A stretch of 38,247 bases of DNA from Caryophanales bacterium UBA2753 (GCA_002353275.1 DEJH01000069.1:1-38247); one strand, 5' to 3'. Counted from the stretch's first letter, positions 17,105-26,029 are shown. Notes: a model not told the origin generated them from the letters alone. A program made the numbers and translations.

Positions 17105-18180
17105 CTTATTACTCGATTCTTAATATTTTCCACTACTGAAATAGAGACGTTGCTTTTCCAATAATCTTCCTTAATGCAAATAATATTCTCGCTATTTAAA
17201 ATAAAGATTCTTTCAAATCCAAAATTAAGCCACTTCTTATATGGAGATAAAGAATTACTTATTTGATTAGATTCGTTAATGATAATCACATAATTCTTTC
17301 TCTCTTCTTTTTTAATATGTTTAGCATATTCTTCTATTAATCTATCAGCTTCAAGATTAATAGAGTCTGTTTCTTTCGCCTCTTTATTATTAGAAGTAAA
17401 TAGTACTTTTAATCTTAAATCTTTATATTTATAAATTTTTTCTTTGTTATCGTAGACATATTTACGGTTACTAATATCGCTGGAATAATAGCTAACCATA
17501 TATAAAGCAATTGTAGAAAGAAGGTCGTTATTTTTAATAAGATTATCACTAATTTCACCTTCGTTATAAGCGTTAATATGATCGGCAAAGATATCGATAT
17601 CTAATTCTAAAACATTGGCGATTTTATATATATTTTCAAAACTAGCGGCTCTTAATCTTTCATCCACTAGATATGTGGTTAATGTGTTCTTACTAATTCC
17701 TGTTAATTGAGAAAGTTTATTAATCGAGACATTTTCTTTATCTAAAATCGCTCTTAATAAAGAAGTCTGTTCCACTCTTCTTTCAAATTCTGCATATAGA
17801 TGAGTCCAATCCATCTCATGATATGGTGAAAATAGTCTCAACATTTCTTTTAAAGGAATATATAAGAACAAATAAGATAAAGGCTTTCGATATTCGAATA
17901 ATAATTTTAAATAAGCCTCTGAAATCCACAAGGAATAAACACTTTGTGCCACTATATCATCGTCAAATAGTTGTACTAAACCATATATCTCTTTTATTGA
18001 ATCAGATAAGGTTGAATCATACAAGAAATTGCAATCATTTTGTTTCTCAATAGTTTTAATAATAGAAGAAGAAGACAAGCGTCTCTCTAAAAAATCAAAA
18101 GAACAGCCATATTTAAAGCCATAAAACAAAATATAAGAAAAGTAATAATAAAGTTTATGTTTTTCAGATAATGTAATCAT
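17101..18180 (-). CDS. HTH (XRE-like) protein paired with DUF3990 toxin-like gene
   Basis: The 359-residue protein has an all-helical N-terminal region, a Cro/XRE-type helix-turn-helix at about 141-198 (VSINKLSQLTGISKNTLTTYL), and an alpha/beta C-terminal domain with alternating hydrophobic strands (NYVIIIN, ERIFILN). I do not recognise the C-terminal domain. The ATG overlaps the stop of the DUF3990 gene by 4 nt (ATGA) with SD GGAGAAAAG, so the two are co-translated. The pairing suggests an antitoxin and autorepressor. An inverted repeat within the promoter of the pair is the candidate target. Confidence 0.75.
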   Translation of the reverse strand: MITLSEKHKLYYYFSYILFYGFKYGCSFDFLERRLSSSSIIKTIEKQNDCNFLYDSTLSDSIKEIYGLVQLFDDDIVAQSVYSLWISEAYLKLLFEYRKPLSYLFLYIPLKEMLRLFSPYHEMDWTHLYAEFERRVEQTSLLRAILDKENVSINKLSQLTGISKNTLTTYLVDERLRAASFENIYKIANVLELDIDIFADHINAYNEGEISDNLIKNNDLLSTIALYMVSYYSSDISNRKYVYDNKEKIYKYKDLRLKVLFTSNNKEAKETDSINLEADRLIEEYAKHIKKEERKNYVIIINESNQISNSLSPYKKWLNFGFERIFILNSENIICIKEDYWKSNVSISVVENIKNRVIS

Positions 18181-18836
18181 TTCTTTTCTCCTAAAATTAA
18201 ATCTCTTAATCTAGTTCCTGCTGTATACATTTCCTCATCTCTAATTTGCTCAAATTTCTGTTTTGCAGCATTAAGCCTTTCTCTGTATTTATAAAAGTAC
18301 TCTTCATCAACTTGTTTAGATTCAATGTATTTAAGGTGTGAAAAAGCCTTTTCTGATTGAATAAAAATCTGTTTGCCTAATTCACCAAGTAGATAAATCT
18401 CCTTAAGTCGTTCAATAGTTAAAACATTGTCCATAAACAATAACGGAAACTCAAAATATGCATCGTCTGCACGATAACCAATCACAACATCATATTTGCT
18501 TAAATCGATATTGTAGTGTTGTTTTAAAAAATCAATACCTCTATGATAACTCATTGAATTTTCTTTACTTAACTTTCTATAGACTAATAAAACTGTAATC
18601 CAATTAAGAGGACTATATTTAGGGTCAGTCAAATCAAGAACTTTTAGATTATTTAAGTCAAGTAAATATGAATTTAAGATTCCGCTTTTAGTATATCTAT
18701 TCGCCCATTCTTTTGCAGCTTCAATATCTTGAGTGCAATAAAAACCATAACCATAATCATTTACGCGACTTATATAGTTAAAAACTGGTTTTTCAACCTC
18801 AATTGGACTACCGTGATAAACAACAATCTTACTCAT
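18177..18836 (-). CDS. DUF3990 protein, putative ADP-ribosyltransferase-like toxin
   Basis: I chose ATG 18836 (MSKIVVYHGS, 219 residues). An upstream in-frame ATG at 18851 lies before the predicted -10 and would not be in the transcript. Motifs YHGS at 7-10 and DYGYGFYCTQDIEAAKEWA at 27-45 are typical of DUF3990, which is related by fold prediction to ADP-ribosyltransferases. DUF3990 proteins are usually next to small partner genes and are thought to be toxins. Here the partner is the overlapping HTH gene. No SD precedes the start, consistent with a leaderless mRNA. Confidence 0.8.
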   Translation of the reverse strand: MSKIVVYHGSPIEVEKPVFNYISRVNDYGYGFYCTQDIEAAKEWANRYTKSGILNSYLLDLNNLKVLDLTDPKYSPLNWITVLLVYRKLSKENSMSYHRGIDFLKQHYNIDLSKYDVVIGYRADDAYFEFPLLFMDNVLTIERLKEIYLLGELGKQIFIQSEKAFSHLKYIESKQVDEEYFYKYRERLNAAKQKFEQIRDEEMYTAGTRLRDLILGEKK

Positions 18837-18842
18837 AACAAT

Positions 18843-18871
18843 ATAATACATTTCATATGAAAAAATGTCTA
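18843..18871 (-). promoter_or_regulatory. Promoter with palindromic operator for the DUF3990/HTH pair
   Basis: On the minus strand -35 TAGACA (18866-18871), a 17-nt spacer and -10 TATTAT (18843-18848) are visible. A perfect 12-bp palindrome TTTCATATGAAA (18851-18862) fills the spacer. The predicted start, 7 nt past the -10, coincides with the A of ATG 18836, so the transcript would be leaderless. Confidence 0.5.
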
Positions 18872-18905
18872 TATTAAATACTACAGTATATAATCTAAAG
18901 AAAAA

Positions 18906-18921
18906 ACGTCCTGGAGGACGT
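18906..18921 (-). terminator. Terminator after the 18945-19661 lipoprotein gene
   Basis: The stem ACGTCC/GGACGT with a 4-nt loop is followed on the minus strand by TTTTTT, 24 nt past the stop. Confidence 0.85.
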
Positions 18922-18944
18922 CTTAGTATAACTAGTAAAGAGGT

Positions 18945-19661
18945 TTACGCTAATTCGATTCTTGCATCGTAAGATGCTAATAAAGAATTAACTTCAGTAT
19001 CGTCAGTAACAATTTCATTAACTTCTAAAAAGGCAGTGCAATCAAATTGCTCATCAGCGTTTCCACTAACAGTGAGAACATGTTTTAAGCAAATTCCTGT
19101 TTCATTATCAAAAATACTTGTTTGAGTGTATGAGAAATTAACTCCCATTCCATTCCACGCAAACGTGCCAACATATTTAGTGCAGTTTCTTGATTGATAT
19201 TCCACTATTTCTTCTGTATCGTACATCACCGCTTCAGTTCCGCCTAAAGCAACATAGGCAATAGCAGCGTAGTCATATTGATAATCATCGTCTAGCGCTT
19301 CGCGATGATCGAATTTATCATCATCGTTAGTGTCAGTGTATTGATACCATTTATCTTCTTCTTTTCTTATATATGCTTCTCCACTTTGTTCATCAGAAAC
19401 GATATCGCTATAAATCTTATCTGGAGAAACCACTAAATGGACATTAGCCTCTTCATGAACTTCTCCCCCATCAGTGCCGTTATTATAAGAACCAGCAATA
19501 AAAGAAATTGAATATCTTTCTCCTAATGCAGCGATAACTTGTTCCTTATTAGGAACCTTTTTCATATGGGCTGGTGTTTTAATTGTAATTCCAAAGATAT
19601 TACAACTAGTTAACATTAATGGAAGAAATAAAGTTAATGGAATTAATTTATTATGCTTCAT
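18945..19661 (-). CDS. Secreted lipoprotein of unknown function
   Basis: The 238-residue protein has a lipoprotein signal peptide ending in lipobox LTSC (Cys20). The mature part is acidic, with a repeated pattern of strands and an Asp-rich loop (DTNDDDKFDHREALDDDYQYD) that could bind calcium. The pattern (YIRKEEDKWYQYTD, CTKYVGTFAWNG, FDNETGICLKH) resembles the LolA/LppX-like lipoprotein fold seen in many gut Firmicutes lipoproteins, but this is only a fold guess. An SD (AAGGAGAA) precedes the ATG. It is transcribed alone with its own terminator, downstream of a surface-protein gene. Confidence 0.75.
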   Translation of the reverse strand: MKHNKLIPLTLFLPLMLTSCNIFGITIKTPAHMKKVPNKEQVIAALGERYSISFIAGSYNNGTDGGEVHEEANVHLVVSPDKIYSDIVSDEQSGEAYIRKEEDKWYQYTDTNDDDKFDHREALDDDYQYDYAAIAYVALGGTEAVMYDTEEIVEYQSRNCTKYVGTFAWNGMGVNFSYTQTSIFDNETGICLKHVLTVSGNADEQFDCTAFLEVNEIVTDDTEVNSLLASYDARIELA

Positions 19662-19701
19662 AAGAGTTATTCTCCTTATTTATATTATATATCCAATACA
19701 A

Positions 19702-19726
19702 AAGAGATACCAAGTTGGTATCCCTT
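19702..19726 (-). terminator. Terminator after the 19756-22437 surface-protein gene
   Basis: The stem core GATACC/GGTATC with a 5-nt loop is extended by AAG/CTT pairs, and on the minus strand it leads into a CTCTTTTG tract. It lies 30 nt past the stop. Confidence 0.65.
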
Positions 19727-19755
19727 AAGTATATATAATAAGGATTTATATATTA

Positions 19756-22437
19756 TTATTTACTTCTTTTCTTACGTAAGAATAACGCTAATCCGAATGA
19801 GAGGACACTAACAGAAGAAATAACAATGATAATGATGTAAGAATTGTTATTCACATCTTTAGATGAGAAGAATGATTCAGAAGCAGAAGGAACTAATTGT
19901 GAATCAGTATTAATTTCATCCCCATTAGCAATCGCCCAAGCTTGTAATCTAGAAGCGTAATTAGAAGTAGCTAAGAAGTGTTGTCTACTTTCTAAAGGCA
20001 TGACATTAAAGGCAGCTTTAGCCAAAGCATAATATCCTTCTTCTCCTCTACACTTGCCAGTATCTTTATGATTATCAGTTGGGATTTCTATATGCATGAA
20101 GTTGGCTTCAAAGTGAGAAGCAATATCTGTACTAGTCACTTCAAAAAGATTAACATCAATTTGACCTGATGTATAAGTGGAGAATCTAGGAGCTGTGGTT
20201 GAAGTACCAGGATTGAATTTAATTGATCTATCAGAATATTTAACATTAGTAATTGAATATCCTGTCTCACCAATTACTCCAACAGTAAAGCTTGAAGATT
20301 CATTAATTTCATCAAGTTCAGTTAATACATTAGCCTCTTTATTAATACCTAGATATTTGCCGTTTCCTAATCTAAAGGCATATGAATTATAAGTTGCGCC
20401 TTCTTCAACATATAAAGCTGATTCGGTTCTTGATAACATTTCCTCATTTTCAGCTACAACACCATAATGGTTTGTACCACTCTTATTTAAGCCAACCATT
20501 GTATAGAGGTGAGTTACTTCATCAACAGTTTTCATAGCAGCTAAAACGTAATATCTATTTAATGATAAGACACCAGTCCAACTAACGACATGTAATGTAT
20601 ATGTAGCGGTTTTAGTGACACCTGCATCAGTGTAACTGACAGTGACTTGATAATCACCAACAACACTCATGTCTTGGCCCATAAATGTAGGGTTTGAAAC
20701 TACTTCATGGTCGCCATTACTATAGTTAGCGGTGACTGTTCCACTATAAGAGAATTCTTGTCCTTTATATAAGGTTTCTTCTGCAACAGATAACGTAATA
20801 GATTCTAACTCCCTTGTTGCATCATAAACTTCTAGAGGAATTTCAACTTCAACAGGACCATAACTTGCTGATTGGGCAGAAATGGTAACGGTTGTATTAC
20901 CAGCCGCAACTGGAGAAATAGCAGCGTGATCAGTTGACCAAACTGCAGTTGCTACAGATTCATCTTCAACAGAAACATTATAGGTGATTGTTTCCCCACC
21001 AAAGTTAACAGCAGTAACAAACGCATTGTGTGATTCACTTGTAGAAATTCTAATGCTGTCTGCAGCATATAAAGCTGGAGCTAAATATGAAGCATAAATA
21101 GAAACTCCACTTCCGAATCCTGTTTTATAGTTAGCAATACGTGGATTGCCATTATTGTAGTTAAATTTAATGAATCTGTTATTGTCGCCATCTTCACCAA
21201 CTAAGCATAAGTCTGCAATTTCTTCTTCAATGTCATTGATTGCCCAGTGGTTATATGTGATTTTACTTAAATCAGAGTTTCTGGTTAATCCTGCTCCATC
21301 AATCTTAGTAGAGCCAACATAATCGCTTCCTTCCTTAATTAACGCTCCTTGTTCATCAAAACCAACAAGTGTGTAAGTAATAGCGTTAATAGAGGAGAAG
21401 TGCTTGTTTGTACCCTCACCCATCATATTGACTTCAGCCATGTTGTAGCAATTACCACCAAATGAGTTAGGAGCATAGTAAGTATCCTCATGTAAAGAGA
21501 CGATTGTAAATTGAGATCCTTCTGTAAAAGAATTCAAATTTGTTAATAATGTATATTCAGTTGGTTGAATAACTGCTACATGAATTGTCGCACTAGCGCT
21601 ACCTGAAGATAACACAACGTCAACATTACCAGCTACATCACCTTGAATTTCAAGAGTGGTGTCTCCGCTTCCAGTAACATCAATAGATGATGGTACAGTT
21701 ACACCAGTAGGAGCAGTAACTGAAATAGCAGATGCTAAATTAGCATAGCTAACAGGAACTTCAACGCTCATTCCGACACCAACAGATACATTTTCCTGAG
21801 AAGTAATACTTGGTTCAGTGACGTTTACATATTCAACAGTAATTGATTGGACATATGCTGGTTTATTGCCTGATGATGTTTTTCCATTTCCACCAGTAAC
21901 TGTTAATGATTTTCCAGAATATGAATCAGGATATGTAAATTCATAAGTATCAGCCTTGTCGTAGCCATTGGCAACCGTTTGTGATCCTTCAATATCGGAA
22001 ACTGTTAACTTAACGCCATCCGCTAATGCAAAGGCTGTAATAGATACTTTTGTAAGTTTAACATTCCCAGAGTATGTAAATGAGAAAAAGCCATCGCCGC
22101 CACCTTTTCCAACTTTAATGCTATCTCCTCTTCCAGGATAAACGTTTGTTAATTCATCGACAGAAGAAACATTATCGAAACCGGTTGAGGTGAATTCGAT
22201 TGTCTTGCCAGAACTGGAAAAGGTAGTTCCATTAATGATTTTTGTTGAATTTAAGGCGCTGCCACCATCGCTATCCATGTAGGTCACACCATTCAATTTT
22301 GTACTAAAAGAAATAGTATAAGATCCATCAGCGGCCTTAACTTCTTTAACACTTTGGTGTCCAAGAGCAACTCCAACTCCGACTGCCATCGCTAGACCAA
22401 CGCTTAACGCAGCAATCTTTGAAAAAAGTCTGTTCAT
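19756..22437 (-). CDS. Large secreted Ig-like surface protein with C-terminal membrane anchor
   Basis: The 893-residue protein has a cleavable signal (MNRLFSKIAALSVGLAMAVG) ending near EVKAAD. It then has a beta-sandwich domain, Ig-like modules (about 225-295 and 555-625, the latter YKGQEFSYSGTVTANYSNGD), and beta-rich domains of unknown type. A helical region with two Cys (KDTGKCRGEEGYYALAKAAF) precedes a C-terminal helix and basic tail SFGLALFLRKKRSK. There is no LPXTG motif, so the tail probably keeps the protein in the membrane. Its signal and tail are shared with the protein at 24299-25993, but the middles are unrelated. An SD (GGAAAGGAAAGAAAG) and a hairpin precede the ATG. Confidence 0.8.
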   Translation of the reverse strand: MNRLFSKIAALSVGLAMAVGVGVALGHQSVKEVKAADGSYTISFSTKLNGVTYMDSDGGSALNSTKIINGTTFSSSGKTIEFTSTGFDNVSSVDELTNVYPGRGDSIKVGKGGGDGFFSFTYSGNVKLTKVSITAFALADGVKLTVSDIEGSQTVANGYDKADTYEFTYPDSYSGKSLTVTGGNGKTSSGNKPAYVQSITVEYVNVTEPSITSQENVSVGVGMSVEVPVSYANLASAISVTAPTGVTVPSSIDVTGSGDTTLEIQGDVAGNVDVVLSSGSASATIHVAVIQPTEYTLLTNLNSFTEGSQFTIVSLHEDTYYAPNSFGGNCYNMAEVNMMGEGTNKHFSSINAITYTLVGFDEQGALIKEGSDYVGSTKIDGAGLTRNSDLSKITYNHWAINDIEEEIADLCLVGEDGDNNRFIKFNYNNGNPRIANYKTGFGSGVSIYASYLAPALYAADSIRISTSESHNAFVTAVNFGGETITYNVSVEDESVATAVWSTDHAAISPVAAGNTTVTISAQSASYGPVEVEIPLEVYDATRELESITLSVAEETLYKGQEFSYSGTVTANYSNGDHEVVSNPTFMGQDMSVVGDYQVTVSYTDAGVTKTATYTLHVVSWTGVLSLNRYYVLAAMKTVDEVTHLYTMVGLNKSGTNHYGVVAENEEMLSRTESALYVEEGATYNSYAFRLGNGKYLGINKEANVLTELDEINESSSFTVGVIGETGYSITNVKYSDRSIKFNPGTSTTAPRFSTYTSGQIDVNLFEVTSTDIASHFEANFMHIEIPTDNHKDTGKCRGEEGYYALAKAAFNVMPLESRQHFLATSNYASRLQAWAIANGDEINTDSQLVPSASESFFSSKDVNNNSYIIIIVISSVSVLSFGLALFLRKKRSK

Positions 22438-22457
22438 TTTTTCTTTCTTTCCTTTCT

Positions 22458-22473
22458 GACTCTTTAAAGAGTC
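22458..22473 (-). promoter_or_regulatory. 5' leader hairpin before a surface-protein gene
   Basis: A perfect 16-nt palindrome GACTCTTTAAAGAGTC sits directly upstream of the SD. The paralogous gene has a different hairpin at the same place (26014-26029), so structure is kept while sequence differs. Confidence 0.4.
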
Positions 22474-22603
22474 TATTTATTAAGATTTAAATATCACAAA
22501 CAATAAACAAAGATACTTTAACTATTAATATCTAATGACGTCGTTTGTATATTTATTTATCTAAATATATTCTAAATTTATATTTTTAATATAACAATGA
22601 TTA

Positions 22604-23509
22604 TTAATAGTTATTCACCCTTAGAAAGGTTGATATCTGTTTAATTGTTTCTATACAAGTTTCATATTTGACGCGATCGTAAAGTAAATTATATGTCTTG
22701 TCTCTATAATCTTTTTGATAAGTACCCTCATTTATAAGTTCAATTAATAAATCTGACACCTTTTTGTTTTCTTTTGCGGAATAACAAGTTTCTAGTTGTT
22801 CTCTATATTTTCTAACTTTTTCAAATAATTCGATGAATGAATCGTCTAACTTCACCAAGCTGGATAATTTATAAATGTCATATATGTGACGAGATTGTCG
22901 ATCAATTTTTTTTGAGATGTGATAATCACAAATAGCAAATATCTTATCCACTAAAGTTCTTTCTTTAGTAATTGTATTTACCTTAAATGCTTGAAGTTCA
23001 TATTTTTCAACTAAATCATCTCTTCCTATTTCTTGAAGGTATTTTCCAATTATTGTTTGTGCTTCTTTCTCTTCGATAGGAAAAGATGGGGTTATTGTAG
23101 ACCATTCAACAATAACCTTATCCCCATTTGCGTTCCAATTAGAAGAATAAGGACAAAGGTATCTATTAAAGATTCTTCTGCTTCGTATATTGTCAGGATT
23201 ACTTACAGTTAAAGAAGCTGCCTCAATTGAATCAAAAAATATTTGTTTAATTCTTCTTCTATTTCCTTGGGTTATGATCTCATCAATGTATGAAACATCA
23301 ATATCTTCAGAAAAACGATTAATGACATGCTGACAAACACTTAAGCTTGTTCCGCCTTTGAATACAAATTTATTATCTCTCTTAAATAATTCTCTGAGAA
23401 TGGTGATGGCATAATAATCCTTTTCTACAAATGATTCAGCAATATTAAAACTTCTAGCAGCATTAGAAACAATAATATGAAATTGCTGCTTATCATCCGA
23501 CAAAAGCAT
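22604..23509 (-). CDS. abiEii: AbiEii nucleotidyltransferase toxin (type IV TA, phage abortive infection)
   Basis: The 301-residue protein has the nucleotidyltransferase motif FKGGTSLS (residues 50-57) followed by RFSEDIDVS (65-73) with the catalytic acidic pair. It also has the family features VEWSTITPSFPIE and RHIYDIYKL. AbiEii proteins transfer nucleotides to target RNA and arrest growth on phage infection. Length is normal. An SD (GGAGG) lies 8 nt before the ATG, inside the end of abiEi, which it overlaps by 17 nt. Confidence 0.93.
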   Translation of the reverse strand: MLLSDDKQQFHIIVSNAARSFNIAESFVEKDYYAITILRELFKRDNKFVFKGGTSLSVCQHVINRFSEDIDVSYIDEIITQGNRRRIKQIFFDSIEAASLTVSNPDNIRSRRIFNRYLCPYSSNWNANGDKVIVEWSTITPSFPIEEKEAQTIIGKYLQEIGRDDLVEKYELQAFKVNTITKERTLVDKIFAICDYHISKKIDRQSRHIYDIYKLSSLVKLDDSFIELFEKVRKYREQLETCYSAKENKKVSDLLIELINEGTYQKDYRDKTYNLLYDRVKYETCIETIKQISTFLRVNNY

Positions 23510-24134
23510 TAATTATGCCTCCCTCAACTATTTTCTTTATAGTTTGGGTGGAATACAAAGAAATGTATTGTGCGAACTGATATTTGCTTATTTTGTTTTC
23601 TTTAATGTAATTACATATCAATTCTCTATTCTCTTTGACTTCATCCATAGATAAGAAATGGAACATATCTAAGAACTGAAGGATTTTATAATTTTGAAAA
23701 GTTATCTCTGTTCTTGCTTTTCTAATAATTGCCACTCTATTAAGAGAGGAATAATAACGTTTTTTGCTACTAGTACTATTAGTGGTTACCTCAAGAATTG
23801 CTGGAACTTGTTGAGAAATACCAATCATATTTAAAAAAGTTAACCCAGAATAATAGCCTTTCACATAAAGCATATCCATTCCTTCTGGAAAAGGGACTTT
23901 GTATAAAAACTTGTCATATAATATCTTTTCAAATGTCACAGTAGGTTTTAAATCACCACTCTTATTAACAATCGAATATACCCCAGGCCCATCTTTATTT
24001 AATTCACCTCTTTTATAAGCACGATAAAATTCTTCCCTAATCGCAGATTTGCTCTTTCGACCAATTCTGACATCTTTAATGAATATAGGGGCATCATATC
24101 CATAGATAGAAGTGAGATAACTAACTAATTCCAT
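23493..24134 (-). CDS. abiEi: AbiEi antitoxin and autorepressor
   Basis: I chose ATG 24134 (MELVSYLTSI, 213 residues). An upstream ATG at 24149 overlaps the -10 box. The N-terminal part forms a winged helix (GYDAPIFIKDVRIGRKSKSAIREEFYRAYKRGEL), followed by the AbiEi pattern GVYSIVN and the segment YYSGLTFLNMIGISQQVPA. AbiEi antagonises AbiEii without direct binding in known type IV systems and represses its own promoter through inverted repeats. A matching promoter and inverted repeat are present. It has no SD, in line with a leaderless mRNA. Confidence 0.9.
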   Translation of the reverse strand: MELVSYLTSIYGYDAPIFIKDVRIGRKSKSAIREEFYRAYKRGELNKDGPGVYSIVNKSGDLKPTVTFEKILYDKFLYKVPFPEGMDMLYVKGYYSGLTFLNMIGISQQVPAILEVTTNSTSSKKRYYSSLNRVAIIRKARTEITFQNYKILQFLDMFHFLSMDEVKENRELICNYIKENKISKYQFAQYISLYSTQTIKKIVEGGIINAFVG

Positions 24135-24140
24135 GCCTAA

Positions 24141-24169
24141 ATTATACAATCAGATATGGTTTAAGTCAA
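24141..24169 (-). promoter_or_regulatory. Strong promoter for abiEi-abiEii
   Basis: The -35 TTGACT (24164-24169), a 17-nt spacer and a perfect -10 TATAAT (24141-24146) lie on the minus strand. Only 6 nt separate the -10 from ATG 24134, so transcription should begin at or within a base of the start codon. Confidence 0.8.
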
Positions 24170-24188
24170 TTTTTGTAACAAAATAACC

Positions 24189-24205
24189 TTATACCATAGG
24201 TATAA
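24189..24205. promoter_or_regulatory. Inverted repeat upstream of the abiE promoter (candidate AbiEi operator)
   Basis: The arms TTATACC and GGTATAA are perfect 7-bp inverted repeats with a 3-nt centre, 20 bp upstream of the -35. Confidence 0.5.
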
Positions 24206-24245
24206 AAATATAACAATTTTATGGATATTATTATTCAATTAAAAA

Positions 24246-24272
24246 GAGGGATGAATACGCGCTTCATCCCTC
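24246..24272 (-). terminator. Terminator after the 24299-25993 surface-protein gene
   Basis: A perfect 10-bp stem GAGGGATGAA/TTCATCCCTC with a 7-nt loop is followed on the minus strand by TTTTTAATTG, 27 nt past the stop. Confidence 0.9.
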
Positions 24273-24298
24273 AATTAATTGAATTAACTAAGTGTTAA

Positions 24299-25993
24299 TT
24301 ATTTGCTTCTTTTCTTACGTAAGAATAACGCTAAACCAAATGACATCACGCTAACAGCGGAGATGACAATGATAATGATGTAGCTGTTATTGTTATTAAC
24401 AGAAGAGAATGAATAACTACTACCGTTAACGAAATCAACGCCTCTTCCAAGGAAGTCTCCAGCAGCGCCGAAGTATTTTCCAATTAAGAAGTCATATCTT
24501 TCGAGAGCCTTTTCAAGGTCAGATCCTTTTTCAGGTTCAGTGGTTCTTAAAGCCTCTTTGTCTTCAGGACTTAAAGCTTGATATTTTGAAGCAGTATTTA
24601 AAACGTTCCAAACATTCGTTTCTAGCCCTAATTTATGGTCGCTTCCTTCTTCCCATTCAGCTCCACATTCAGTGGTTGTTAAACTTAAAAATTCAGAAAC
24701 AAACTCAGCTAAAGTATATCCACCAGTTTCAACCATTCCTGTAAGTGTAACTTGGAAAGAATTATACCAGCCAGTAAATCCTGTTAAAGTAATTGGATTA
24801 CCACTAGATAATGCGGCTTCAATTGCACTTGTTGTATCAGAATCAAGCTTATTAGCTTTTGCAAAGCAATTAATGCTCTTCTCGTTAACCGTCACTACAA
24901 CAGTTGTATCAGATGTCCAATTTTGACCTTCTGTTTTAGGAGTAATTGATGAAACAACACCATTTACATATGTTGCTCTGCTTTCATGAATTTGAGTTTC
25001 GTTACCGGTGACGGTATATGTAACAGGGACGTCCAAGTAACTTGCTGATTCGACAACAGTAATACTTGGTGAGGCAATCTCATATAATCCTTTGAAGATT
25101 GACACCTTTCCTGTCACCCTAAGAATAGTCTCACCTTCAACATAAGAAGAAACATCTGCTGAACTATTATAAAGAACGACACCATACTCACCATTCATAA
25201 TAACTGGGCCTGTGCCAGATAACATACCAACATAATATCCAAAAACGTCAACAGGTGCATCGTTTGATTTTGAATAAATAGATTGAATATCGTTTCCTTC
25301 ACCTACCCTATTCCAAATTGCGTATAAAGTTGTGCTAGCTGAAATGGTGAATTGATTGCCACCCATATATTTAGTTCCAGATCCATCTGCAGCGGTGTTG
25401 AATGAATCGAATTCCCATCCTGAATCAGGCATGAAGGAGCAATAACCAACAGTAACTGTATCTCCTGATTTATAATCCTTAGTGTCTGTCATTGTTCCAG
25501 ATCCATGAGCGCCTGATTTATAAGTGACTTTAAAGGTATCAGAAGAACAATTAATTACGAATTGTGTTACTCTTACTTGATTACTAGAAGCAGTAAATGA
25601 AACACTGTCAGCACTTCCTGTCCATGTTCCCTTATTGCCACTGTAGGAATATCCAGTTTGAGCAGCAAAACAACCAGGACCATATTTAGTGGTTCCAGAA
25701 GCAGTACAAGTCATTTCAATACTAGTAATGCCGCTTGCACTAATTTTTAAAGTTTGACCCTTGAAAACTCTAAACTGATCGCTAGTAATGGTACAGCTTC
25801 CACATTCAAAATGAATATTTGATATTGTTTGATCTGCCGCTTTACCTTCAACAGCAGTAAACTGACTTGGGGTGACAGTTACATCATCAGCCCTGACTTC
25901 TCTAACACCTTCATGTCCAAGAGCAACTCCAACTCCGACTGCCATCGCTAGACCAACGCTTAACGCAGCAATCTTTGAAAAAAGTTTGTTCAT
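24299..25993 (-). CDS. Secreted surface protein with InlB repeat and C-terminal membrane anchor
   Basis: I chose ATG 25993 (MNKLFSKIAALSV, 564 residues) because it matches the paralog's start and SD; an ATG at 26047 is too early. It has a signal peptide ending near EVRADD and a beta domain with several Cys (FECGSCTIT, IEMTCTASG). An InlB repeat (VTYKSGAHGSGTMTDTKDYK to ASTTLYAIW) and an OB-like segment follow. A helical C-terminal region (W-x-V-LNTASKYQALSPEDK) precedes a membrane helix with tail SFGLALFLRKKRSK. The first 99 bp of gene and leader are almost identical to the 19756-22437 gene, while the middles differ. Role unknown. Confidence 0.8.
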   Translation of the reverse strand: MNKLFSKIAALSVGLAMAVGVGVALGHEGVREVRADDVTVTPSQFTAVEGKAADQTISNIHFECGSCTITSDQFRVFKGQTLKISASGITSIEMTCTASGTTKYGPGCFAAQTGYSYSGNKGTWTGSADSVSFTASSNQVRVTQFVINCSSDTFKVTYKSGAHGSGTMTDTKDYKSGDTVTVGYCSFMPDSGWEFDSFNTAADGSGTKYMGGNQFTISASTTLYAIWNRVGEGNDIQSIYSKSNDAPVDVFGYYVGMLSGTGPVIMNGEYGVVLYNSSADVSSYVEGETILRVTGKVSIFKGLYEIASPSITVVESASYLDVPVTYTVTGNETQIHESRATYVNGVVSSITPKTEGQNWTSDTTVVVTVNEKSINCFAKANKLDSDTTSAIEAALSSGNPITLTGFTGWYNSFQVTLTGMVETGGYTLAEFVSEFLSLTTTECGAEWEEGSDHKLGLETNVWNVLNTASKYQALSPEDKEALRTTEPEKGSDLEKALERYDFLIGKYFGAAGDFLGRGVDFVNGSSYSFSSVNNNNSYIIIIVISAVSVMSFGLALFLRKKRSK

Positions 25994-26013
25994 TTTTTCT
26001 TTTTTTCCTTTCC

Positions 26014-26029
26014 GTCTTAATAAAAAGAC
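26014..26029 (-). promoter_or_regulatory. 5' leader hairpin before the second surface-protein gene
   Basis: GTCTT/AAGAC with a 6-nt loop lies just upstream of the SD, at the same position as the hairpin at 22458-22473 in the paralog. Confidence 0.35.

Noticed and set aside
17094..17109. Palindrome at the convergent stops as a shared terminator
   Set aside because: Short AT-rich arms lying inside coding sequence and no T tract.
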